A stretch of DNA of 64,000 bases. Source: Tillandsia leiboldiana (lineage: Eukaryota; Streptophyta; Magnoliopsida; Poales; Bromeliaceae). This document shows positions 46,901 through 56,900 of this stretch, piece by piece. The stretch spans positions 1-64,000 of the forward strand of contig JAQNDB010000499.1 in NCBI GenBank assembly GCA_029204045.2, given 5' to 3'. The notes under the pieces were generated by a model that was given only the letters and a program-made list of their open reading frames with translations, made no database searches and was not told the origin of the DNA. The number at the start of each line of letters is the position of its first letter. Positions within the stretch are counted from its first letter, which is position 1. Position numbers and translations under genes: made by a program.

Positions 46901-47984
46901 TTTATATAATATATATAATATAATTAAATTTTTATATAATAATATCATGTCCTCTCTCTCGGAAACTCCTTCCAAGGCCTATCTTAAAGCATAAAAAATC
47001 AAAGAGGAGTTTACACGGTATCAGTAATAACCAGGTATCCCCCGATCTTCTTTATTTTATGATATTGGATCTGTTCAATTGAATTTTTGAGTTAGTGTTA
47101 AAATTGCTACTGCTTTCCTTCCTGCATCTATTCATTCAATTCCATCAAACCTGACACCAAGATTCTAAACCTTGTCTTCCCCGCTTCCCTTCGCCTGGGT
47201 ATGAATCCCATCTCTCAATTGAGTTTTATTTCCTGCTCTTACTAGTCGTCTTATTTACCTCTTCTTCAATGCTTTCTTTTATAAATAACGGGGGATAAGA
47301 CAACTTTCTTCCCCTACTGAAGGAACCGTTGGAAGGTCTGGTTTGTTGCGAAGAAAGCTTAAAATCAGTTCTTAACAACCACCAATCGGCTTAAAAAAGC
47401 ACTTTGGGCGTTGGCTTCTCGAATATGATTCTTACTCATATGAGGATGGACAGGATTACAGCCGGGTTCCAAACCTGAGCAGAGTCTCTTCTAACAAAGA
47501 TGGGATCAAGTAAGGACGCAACTACAACTGATTCACAAAAGCCAAGATGATTTCCAGCTCCATTCCCTCCTTCACTTCAGCTTCAGGTCGACAAAGGAGG
47601 ATTTCATTGCTTGATCATTCAGATCATGCGTTACCTGCTCTTTTCTCTTCTCTGGTTTAACCAAATAGAGTTTGTTTCCCAGGCAAAATCCGGGCTCACT
47701 AGGTGCTTTCGGGCTTTGATCTCCCTTCTGATCTTTTTTATCCCAGTTTTCAAAGTGTGCTTTTTCCATCTCTTGCTTAATGGCTGGCTCTCCTCAGTAC
47801 CAAATGCTGAAGGTGGATAATCTTAGCGAGCAAGGTCTGAGGTAGTCGCCTTATCTTCCAAGAGTCATCGTCTTTTGCCCAAAATAAGGAAATGTCGTCG
47901 GTGGTGAACACGAAAAGCAGGAGTGGCCCACCAGTAATAGGAGGCGACAAGACGGGAGCAGACATAAGAAAGATCAGATCAAGC
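43966..47984. other. Mitochondrial-like spacer with an AT-rich tract
   Basis: No gene recognised over 4 kb. ORFs of up to 118 codons (45540-45896, minus) lack known motifs. At 46801-46946 is a nearly pure A/T tract with TATAATA-type runs that could form hairpins. Confidence 0.45.
46801..46946. repeat. AT-rich low-complexity tract
   Basis: About 146 bp, almost all A and T, with repeated TTTATATAATA and AATAATT words. It could be a promoter, hairpin or replication-related tract, but no conserved block such as the CRTA-type mitochondrial promoter core was identified. Confidence 0.6.
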
Positions 47985-48744
47985 TTAATGGATTCACCCT
48001 CTGAAACAAGAAGTTCTGGTCCTGGAGGTATAATATCAACCACTTGACGTCCATCCGATGCATCAACTATGGTTATTTCATATCCTCCCTTTTCTTTACG
48101 TACTATTTTGCTTACTATACCTGCTGATGTAGCATTATAGACTGTATTGTTACTCTTGCTACCATCAGGATAAATCTGACCCCTTCCTCTGTTCCCACCC
48201 ACATATATGGGATATTTTAAGAAGTGAACGTCTTTCTTTGTAGCAGGGTCGGGGGAAAGAATGGGAAAGACGATTTCACTATATTTCTGACCCTATCACA
48301 AGAATATTTTTTTTTATTGGGACGATAACTCTGAAAAGACAGATTTCCTATCTTTTCTTTCAACTCAGGAGAAATACGATCGGGGGGGGCTAATTCGAAT
48401 CCCTCGGGTAAAATAAGAACAGCACCCACATTCAAACCCCCTTTTTTACCATTAGCAAGAACTTGTTTCAGTTGCATATCATAAGGAATTTGAACAACTG
48501 CTTCAAATACAGTATCAGGAAGCACAGCTTGCGGAACTTCAATATCCACGGGCTTATTAGCTAAATGGCAATTAGCACATACAATTCGTCCAGTTGCTTC
48601 TCGTGGGTTTTCATAACCCTGCTGCGCAAAAATGGGATATGCATTTGAAATGGATGCTCGAGTTATTACATATATCATGATCGATACAGAAATGGATCGA
48701 GTCATCTGTTCCTTTACCCAAGAAAAAGTATTTCTATTTTGCAT
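47985..48744 (-). pseudogene. petA: Plastid-derived petA (cytochrome f) fragment
   Basis: From the start at 48744 the minus strand encodes the leader, the mature N-terminus YPIFAQQGYENPREATG and the haem-binding motif CANCH, as in plastid cytochrome f. An extra A in the run near 48306-48314 shifts the frame. A second lesion follows, where about 14 bp are missing between two GGTC-like words. Beyond that the other frame resumes GGNRGRGQIYPDG through to ESIKLD near 47985. There the plastid similarity stops, removing the last part of the protein including the C-terminal membrane anchor. It cannot encode cytochrome f. Confidence 0.95.
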
Positions 48745-48974
48745 GTCCAATCATGGATCTCGGAATTTCTACAATAAATTAGATAGGGAACTAGTAAAGT
48801 TCCCTATGCACGAGTCTGTCATTGTACTGGAATAGTTGTACTGTAATATAGGACGAATACCTTGAACTGGTAGAAATAAAATATAAAGAATTAAGTAAGA
48901 TTCAAAATGGTTTCTTTATAAAGGAAGAAAGATTCTGATTTATTTGATTGATATCAGGAGATCAAATGAGTTCT

Positions 48975-49669
48975 TCATTCATTCATTGAATGATAAATGA
49001 CTACAAGCGAAGGAGATACACGATTTAAATAATGGAAAATCCAATATTTCACAATTGTATCTAGAATAACTGGAAAGGTGGAAACAAGACCAGATATAAT
49101 TTGATCGTTATGAGCCAATCCAAAATCGTTGTAGAACGAACCAATTATTAGTTCCCAACCATGAGTCGAGTGAAATCCAATCCATAAATCAGTAACTAAA
49201 AGAATCGAAAAAGCTTTTATTGTGTCACTTAAGTTATAGAGGAATTCCTGAACCCAAGAATTAAGAATGACAAGTTCCTCATTACCCAAAAAAAAATAAC
49301 CACTTAGAATAGCGAAAGAGATTATATTTGTCGAGAAATGCAAAATGATATGGAGATGATATTCATTGTGTGTTTTGACCAATTGTATCGTTTCCTTGTG
49401 TATTCCTATACGAAGGTTTTGTATATGTGTCTCCGGGTACTCCTTTATCATTTCGTCCAACAGAAAGAGTTCTTCTAATTCTATGAATCTTTCTAGAACG
49501 TTTTTCTCAAGAATGATATTCAAGAGAGTTTTGGATTGCCCGGTATTCCACCAATTTGTAACCCAAAGTTCCAGACATTTATTAAATGGGAGAGAGACCC
49601 ACCAGGGCAAAAATACTATAGATACAAGATATGGGAAAGAAGGCAATGCTTTCTTCTTTTTTTTTTCAT
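48975..49669 (-). pseudogene. cemA: Plastid-derived cemA
   Basis: A near full-length plastid inner-envelope proton-uptake-related protein. It is recognisable from KKKALPSFPYLVSIVFLPWW to the normal end RVSPSLVVIYHSMNE and carries the usual hydrophobic segments. It lies upstream of petA on the same strand with about 230 bp between them, the plastid gene order. The original ATG (49667-49669) is out of frame with the body because of length change in the poly-A codons that follow. Plastid similarity ends just beyond, so this is one insert of about 1.7 kb. Confidence 0.93.
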
Positions 49670-49799
49670 TTTTTACCGTGAAAAAGCCCCCAGTTTGAGA
49701 CCTTGAGTAGGGCAATTCAGCCAGAGAAAGAAGGGATTGACTGAATGAGTCAAAGGTTTGGAAGACCTCGCCCAAAAGGAGAGTCTCTGCCTTTCTCAT
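48975..49799 (-). CDS. Chimeric ORF of 274 codons (repeat-derived N-terminus fused to cemA)
   Basis: Because of the frame change in the cemA poly-A run, the cemA body is open upstream into non-plastid DNA. This gives about 42 residues beginning MRKAETLLLGEVFQTFDSFS that are encoded by the 535-bp repeat (49675-50209), followed by about 230 residues of cemA with its membrane segments. Chimeric ORFs joining unrelated sequence to a membrane domain are the usual architecture of mitochondrial sterility genes. Expression is unproven and chance fusion is equally likely. Confidence 0.4.
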   Translation of the reverse strand: MRKAETLLLGEVFQTFDSFSQSLLSLAELPYSRSQTGGFFTVKNEKKKKKALPSFPYLVSIVFLPWWVSLPFNKCLELWVTNWWNTGQSKTLLNIILEKNVLERFIELEELFLLDEMIKEYPETHIQNLRIGIHKETIQLVKTHNEYHLHIILHFSTNIISFAILSGYFFLGNEELVILNSWVQEFLYNLSDTIKAFSILLVTDLWIGFHSTHGWELIIGSFYNDFGLAHNDQIISGLVSTFPVILDTIVKYWIFHYLNRVSPSLVVIYHSMNE

Positions 49800-50209
49800 C
49801 CTTCTGGCTTTTTTTTCTTGCTTCGAATAATAAACATGACAAAAAGGTTTTTATTTTGCATCCTCTGCGCGTGACCCTAGGGAACATCCATAACGCGCTG
49901 GTCAGTCATTTGGACGTCCTCCCATGTCTGAGTTTTCCGAGTGGGTTCTACCATCATCAGCCAGAAGGATTCCCCATAACGCGAACCGAATGCTTTCCAG
50001 TGGCGATCAACCGCTTCTCGTGATTAGAAGAGGGAATCAAGCCATGAAGACGGGTCTGATTGTCTCATTGCTTGCTCTTTACTGAACAGGCTGCTTTTGG
50101 TTCGTTTGCTTCCTTGGAAAGGGAAGATTGGAGAGTGAGGCAAGTATCATAGTTGGGTTGGATGAAGAAAGCAGAGGGAGGCAAGGAAGTAGTAGAGATT
50201 AAGAAGAGG
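49675..50209 (+). repeat. 535-bp direct repeat, copy 1
   Basis: It matches 59710-60244 in the same orientation with only a few mismatches (for example GAGAGTC versus GACAGTC, and GAAGACGGG versus GAAGAGGGG). One end abuts the plastid cemA insert. It includes a 92-codon ORF (MSQRFGRPRPKG...) without recognised function. Confidence 0.93.
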
Positions 50210-50527
50210 TGCGAGTGTAACGAGTTTGTTTGAAATAAGTCCTTTGAAATAAGTACGAAAACCAAGAGTGAAAAGCTGGCTCAGAAGAAAGTCTAGTGGG
50301 GCATGGTTTAGAAAGTAGGTTACCTGCTCGTAAGAGGCAGTCTAACTTAGTTAGTTGCTCATCAGAAGGATAAGCAAGGTTTTATGAATTATCCTAGCAA
50401 GGCTTATAAGATAAGGCTAAGCGAAAGCAAACTGAGATCTTGGAGCAAGGGCTGTAGTTTCTCATTTCCAAATCCAAGAAAAGAATATTTTGAATCACTC
50501 TGCATTCCACTCTTTGATAACTATACT
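50210..50527. other. Spacer, nothing recognised
   Basis: 318 bp between the repeat and the truncated Cassandra. No gene-like signal. Confidence 0.4.
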
Positions 50528-50837
50528 TGTGACACCCCCGGAATTTGGATTAGTCCTCTATATAAATGATATAATAGGACTAAAATCTCTAACCCGGCTA
50601 TAGCATTTTGGATGGTAGCAAGATCCAAGAGGAACATGAGAGTTAAGCGTGCTAGAGCTAGAGTAGTTCTAGGATGGGTGACCCCCTGGGAAGTGGGGCG
50701 TCTATTGGTATCAGAGCCATTCACCAGCCGGAAATGTGAGATGAGTCTCGGCTGAGCCAGGGTTACATAGCGGGTAGAGCGAGGCTCCCCGGCTAATGAC
50801 CGTTGTGAGTGGAGTGCAGCTCCTCACAAGGTCGGCC
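50528..50837 (+). mobile_element. Truncated Cassandra-type TRIM, forward strand
   Basis: It begins TGTGACACCCCCGG with a full LTR (50528 to about 50703). The tRNA-Met primer site TTGGTATCAGAGCC (from about 50705) and roughly the first 120 bp of the interior follow. It stops at GGTCGGC (50837), where the complete element at 43390-43965 would continue. The right LTR is absent. A 5S-like block lies at 50635-50694. The LTR/primer-site junction is 2 nt shorter and altered, so it is older than the complete copy. Confidence 0.88.
50635..50694 (+). ncRNA. 5S rRNA-like segment in the truncated Cassandra LTR
   Basis: AGTTAAGCGTGCT, AGAGTAGTTCTAGGATGGGT and GACCCCCTGGGAAGT occur in 5S order, as in the complete Cassandra element. 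It is a transposon LTR component and not a 5S gene. Confidence 0.8.
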
Positions 50838-53800
50838 ACAATACTCGCCTTCTATCTGCCCTGTCTGATGAGTCTTTTCTGGCTCGACAAAAGCTATTCA
50901 CTGCTCGACTAGGTGCCTACATGTCTACTCGAGGCATTGTGCATAGAATGTTGGCTTGGGATGCACTCAAGGGCATTCCTTCCTTCGAGCCAGTTAGCTA
51001 CCTTCCTCTTTCCGATGAGATCGGCTTAAGGCGCTTCTTCTTTGATTTGGCCTGACTTCTCGCTAGCCTGAACGAGTAGACAAGAAGGTAAGGAGAGGAG
51101 TCTCTGGTTTGGAACCTTATGGTTCACTTTTCTTCTTTCTTGTACTCGACCGACTAAACTCTTTATCTTGCTTGGCTTTGACTCTCTCTCCTCTTTTTTT
51201 TTACGAAGGGGACGAGGAGAGTCAAATCTTGGTCCATCATCTATCCAAAAGATGAGGAAAAGCTTCAGAAGAGATAGATAGGTTAAGAAGAAAGATCTTG
51301 CACAGCTCGACTTGATGAGCCCTTAAGCTGATTCGATCACTAAGAAAATAGGGCACTATTATTCTCTGACTCTTGGCTTGGTTGGGCACACTTTTTACGG
51401 TTAACTATGCTCGTCCAGCTCTCCCAAAAAAATACTCTGACTATTCAATGCACTCTCCCTTCACTTGTCCCGTTAGGGAGAGGAAGAAAGAGAAGGCTCG
51501 AACAAAAAAAAGAGGGCTTCCACGAATAAGAGAAAAAGGGTAATCCAGACCAAGCGATCACTGGCTCAAGGCAAAGACCAAAGAAATCGCATTAGCTTAA
51601 GATCGGGGGAGACTAGACTACAACATCCTCTCTACGAATATGTATCATTCTTCCTAGCTAGTTCCAGTAAAGATTGTTGAAAACTAGTCTTTCATCCTTT
51701 CCCAACAAAGAGAAAGAAGTTGACTCTAAAGATACACTACTAAACGGTCCTGTCCTTCCCTTTGACAAGTAAAGCAAATTCGGATCCCCTCTCCCTAACA
51801 ACTAAAGGTCAAACTGAGCGAGGAAAGGAAAGTGTAACTGAAAGTCTTGTCCATCGAAGAAAGAGAAGTGCGCCGTCCTTTCGGCCTACGCTTGTTCGCT
51901 TCCACTTAATCATTCTGCAAAAGAAAACCGAGAACAACTCTAAGCTATGTGATCAATAAGTGAGAAAAGTCTCACTACACTAACTAACTAACTTGTAGTA
52001 TAGTACTTATAGAATCAAGTTAGCAGAGACCAAAGCTAGATCAAAGCTAAATGATAGATCTTCCTTTTATCAGCCTTTTTTTTGCTTAGGTTCCTGACTG
52101 GCTTGAGGAATAGTAGGAAGACTCGCATCCGGTTTAGAAGGAAAAAAAAAGAAGTCGATCATCATCTAAATCCCGAAATAAGAAAGTCTCATTTCAGCCG
52201 GGTTCGTCGATCACCTTCAATAAAGTTGTTGAGTTTAGTAGTAGCCCCTTCCTCTGAAGGCAAGTGCTCGTGTTATGCCGAAAAGAAAGGTTATTATCGA
52301 CCTGAAACAAGGGGAAATCAATCTTTTCCTGGACCACAACAAGATTCGGGGTAGTGCCAGTAGATAGAAGCCAACAATTACGGGCTTAAGTGTGCCGAGC
52401 TATCAAACAAAGGAAAAACTGACCATTATTCGTGTACGTTTGAGTCATAATTTGCCCCCCCTTATTGCACGATAGAACTCTCACCTTGCTTCAAACTATG
52501 AACCCGAATTTCGTTTTCAAGCCGGTTGACTAGCTTTTTTTCCCTCTCCAACTAAATCGAGTAAACTCCTGATCCATCTCTTTTCCCTTCCTTGGTTGAG
52601 TCTATCCCCCTCTTTCGAAAGGAGAGATGCTTCCAGTGAGTGATAGTGATTGAGCTTTCACAGGAGAATCAAGACGCCCCGATTCCTTCTCTAAGGGAGA
52701 GTCTCACTCACCTAGAACTGATTCTCCCCTAGCACAACTTCCGTTGATATCCAGCCCCGAGGGAAATTATGCCAAAAGAAGTCAGGCCAGATTGAGTCGA
52801 TCAACAAGCAGAATCGACATGAACCTGAACGTAGAAATGAGAGATTGGTGAAATGATTGCACTAAGCGGGGTGGTTTGCTCCACAAATTGTCCACCCATC
52901 CTCAAACAGGTCTTCCAAGCAAGATGAAATACTCTAATCAACGGATGATTCGAGATTCCAACAACATGAAAAAGACTAAGATGCGGAATAGAGATTGTGA
53001 CAACTAAACAAGCACTGGATTGAAGATGTACAATCTATCGTTCGTGCTATCGGACTTATTTATGAAGAACTGTGCGCTATCCATTCATTGTCCACTCAAT
53101 CTTTCGATTGATGCTTTTCCATAATATGCTCTTCCCTTTGCTTATCTAGCTTCATGTTGACGGGTGCCCCATCCGCTTTTATGCAACGGGCGTCAAAGCA
53201 CCCTTCCTCCAAGATTGAAGTTTCTCTCCATCAAAGTCTCTTTAGGAAAAGCCATAGGAACCGGGTATCAGAGCCCCCAATTTTATAAGGACTAAGGGCC
53301 TTTTGGAACTTCTTTTCCCCTACCCTAGGCTTTATTCGTCTGCTTGATCTGCTACGTCATTAAAAAGATGCATTCCCCGGTGGATTGATTTTGCTATTGC
53401 TTGTCAGCAATGTTGTCCCTCTTTGGAACATTCATTTACTAAATTCTCCCACTGGACATCCTGAAGCTGGTTTATGGCACCAGGCTAGCTTATGAATAAG
53501 TCGAATCTCCGTTGTCCAGAATCAGATCTCCTCAGAGCACTATTCACCAGCCTTCCTTCGCCTGAGAATGGTGACAGTTGCTGCCTGCCTTGCGAAGCTT
53601 TGAGTTATTTTGAACTTACTTATTGCTTTGTTTGCTTTGCTTGCTAGCTAGGAGGGCAGGATACGGAAGCCAAATGAGCAGCGATAACCACCATAAGCGC
53701 GAAAGAAAAGCAGCCAAGGTTTGGAAGAGGTGAAATTCCTTGCCCAGGTTACTGGAGTGGTCTTTCTCATAGCGGTGCTCTAGGCCTTGCTATGGGGGTT

Positions 53801-53999
53801 CGTAGTTATGGCTCCCAAAAGACTTTTTCCCTCCTCTAAAGCTCGTCAAGGTTCAGCTTTCTGAGTTCTATTTCCAGTCGGGAATAAAGACTGAAAAGCA
53901 GCCGAAACCAACCCTCGAAGAGAGACGAATCACATACCTTGATGAACTGAGGTGCGGATTAATTAGGAAGGGCTAGATCGACATCTCAGCTAGGGCAGG
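50838..53999. other. Gene-poor mitochondrial-like spacer
   Basis: About 3.2 kb without a recognised gene. The largest ORF is 90 codons (52082-52354). Purine-rich runs are frequent. The last five bases (53995-53999, GCAGG) are the left target duplication of the solo LTR that follows. Confidence 0.45.
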
Positions 54000-56900
54000 T
54001 GTAGAAACCAGGATTTTAAAATCCAGAATTCAGGTTTAAATAATTTCCAGAATTATTTAAATAGCAAAAATTGGTAGATAGTAGTTCAATAGTGGCCCAG
54101 AAATGTCGACTTTTGATCGGGGTCTGATCTGGAAAATCCGAGATCACCATTGCGATCGTCTCGTCGAAACATAGAAGTTTCATATTCATATGTTTTCGAT
54201 CCGACGGTCGGATCTTCCAGAAATCAGAAATCAAAAAGTGGGCCCCGCGACTTAAAGTGAATAGTAACCCTCGGTTTTTAATCCCTCGCTTTCACTAATG
54301 GCCGAACCACTATTTAGAGTTTTAACCTAGAGGTATGAGTAATGGATCCTAGCTATTTTCGACGTTCTGAGCGCAATGGCACTGACGGATTTCGCGTTTG
54401 GCGACCCGGGTGCATCGAAGTGCGTGCCACGCGCTATATTGAGTCGAACTTTATGGAACGACTTTTAATCCGGGCGTCGAACAAACCAAACAAACACGCT
54501 ACCTGACAGGTCTCGACGAGCCGGACGTCGTGGCGAAGTCCGCTTCGCAAAACGGCGACCGGATTGTCTCGAATTGCCTGAAAAGTGCCGAAAAAGTGGG
54601 TATTTTTGAAGAAACCTTAATATTTTATGTAGCTAAATTAGTGGGATTAATACCATAGGGTGTTGGGTGCAAATTGTGTCTCCTGCGAAGACCCCAGAGT
54701 TGGGGATTGAGTGTGAACCGGGTTTAAGGTTTTTGGAAAAGAATCTTGCATTTATGTGAGATGTCTCTTGGGCTACTCGTGTGGGAGTTACACGAGGTGA
54801 CTCTTGAGATTTCATAACTCCCAGGAGTTATTTCTTTCATAACCCAGGTGTTGGGATGGCCGAGGGGTCACCCCTCCCATTGTTGCTACCCAAGAGAGAG
54901 AGAGAGAAAGAAGAAGTTGGACCAAAACTCTTCCAAGGTGGAGTTGGAGTTCTCTGAGGACTTCCTTGGTGTCTGTGGAGCATCTTGGGAGGTTGCCGTG
55001 GCCGCGCGAAGGAGGAGGAAGAGAACCGGCTTCTTCCATCTTCTACAACTCCGGCCAAGGTAAGGTTTTTAATAACCCCGGTTTGTTTGCACCCGAGACC
55101 CCTAGCAGTAGGTTTATTAGGTCTTTGTGATGCTCCATGCACAGCCTGAGTCTCCCATGCAAGTTGGTTGGCCGGCGGGAGCAAAGTCTCGCCGGAAACC
55201 TAGATGTGCTCCGCCTCGAAAGAACTCGGCAACCGCTGAACCAAAATAGCTAAAAATTTGTATGCAAGGACTTTAGGATATGTAGATTAAATCTGCAAAG
55301 TTTCATTGAATATGGCTAAGTATTTAGAAAGAAAATGGATGCCCTAGCTTTTTGAATTATTGCAAGTTGGCCGAGCTTCTTGCTCCGGCGCCGGCGGGCT
55401 TCTCCGACGCCGGCCACATGCCCAGAACTCTTCTAGGGACCGAGGGGAGTCCATCCATGCACTTGCATGGCAACCATGCAGCGCGGTTGAAGCGCGGCCA
55501 AGATGGGTTCGAAATGGGATCAAATCTCGGCCGCCGGCGTTCCGGCCATCTCCGGCCGGGGTGGGAAGGTCGGGAAGCTTTTTATGGACCAGAGGAAGCT
55601 TCCATGCAATTTAGAAGGCTTCCTATAGCCTCTGTAAAAATCCGCCATTAATGGGCTTGAGCTCCAAAATGGAGCTTTGCTCCCCGCCGCCGCCGCCGCA
55701 CCCCGAGGCCAGCCAAGGGTATGGGAAGCTTCCAAGAGGCAAATGGCACCTATTGGTGCATTTGGTTGAGCCCCAGACCCTCTGGATGGAACATCACGAA
55801 TTTCAAGAAAACATGTCATCTTCTTCCTCGAGCCAAGCCCAACTTGGAGGGTTTTCGAGTTGCTCCAGTTGAGGGGAAATGTTCCAGAATCTCTGGGGAT
55901 CTAGTTGATCCAAGTTGGAAGCCCTCAGGTGCCCTGGTTGCAGAGAACCAAGTTTCCCATGGTGTTGTGTGTATGTGTTGCAAATGTGCATGCCACCTGT
56001 TTGTAAAAATGCCTCAAAGAACTTTGAATTAGAATTTGATAAAACTGTAAATATGAAACTTGCTCCAAATAGTCCCCTGAGCTCTGTGCTCACTTCAGTT
56101 CAAACAGAAACTGAGTGGATTAAAGTTTGGTGCATTGTGAATTAGGGTGTAAGCTTGACCTTGGTTCTGCTTGAACCAGCACCCCTGGGCCTCAACCAGG
56201 GTGAGCACTGAGGTCCTGGCAGTGCCCAGACCAACTTTGATATACAAAATGTTCTTGTTTGAAGTTTAAATTAAAAGATATAGTAGAAACAACATAAAAC
56301 AATAATGTTGGAGCAAAACCTTATTCTAGGCTGTTAGCGAAGCCGCGACAGTGCATTCCTAGCTAATTTGGGGTCACTGAACGCGATGCTCGCGTTAGAA
56401 ACAGTGTTTGAAGTCTCGGAGAAACAAAAATTCATTTTGGGCTATGTTAGAGAGGGTTTTCATGACCCAAAGTTTTCCTCGGGCACCGTGCTGCTGCAAA
56501 TTGGTGAGCACGGTGTTCAGCAAGACATAAGTAACCTGCTGGAAGTGACGGAATGTTAAAATGATTTTCCAGTTGAAAGAACGAGCGAAAATAGTGCTAA
56601 AAAGGCACTAAAGTGTAATTTTTGGAAACTTTAGGGGTTTTAATGCAAAATAGACAATGTGTACTGGTTAGTAAAATGTTTAAATGATTCCTAAGCTTTT
56701 CGTTGGGAATCCATCGGCTTTCGTTGAGCGGAAATCGGATAACAGTTCGAGAATCGGCAAAATCGTCGATTTAACGGTATCCGGGTGACAATTAAAATAA
56801 CTAAGAGGGTTTCAAATTGATCTGGGTTTAGGTTAGAGTTAGCGGGACTGAATTGATCCCTGATTGGTGATTTTTGATCCAGGTTGATTCAGTTTGCACC

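Noticed and set aside
46801..46946. AT-rich tract as replication origin
   Set aside because: Low complexity alone; no conserved origin or promoter block was recognised.
49366..49698. 110-codon ORF on the plus strand
   Set aside because: Antisense shadow of the cemA coding sequence.
54812..56145. Cluster of ORFs of up to 115 codons in solo LTR E
   Set aside because: Short, overlapping on both strands, no domains, inside an LTR bounded by TSDs.
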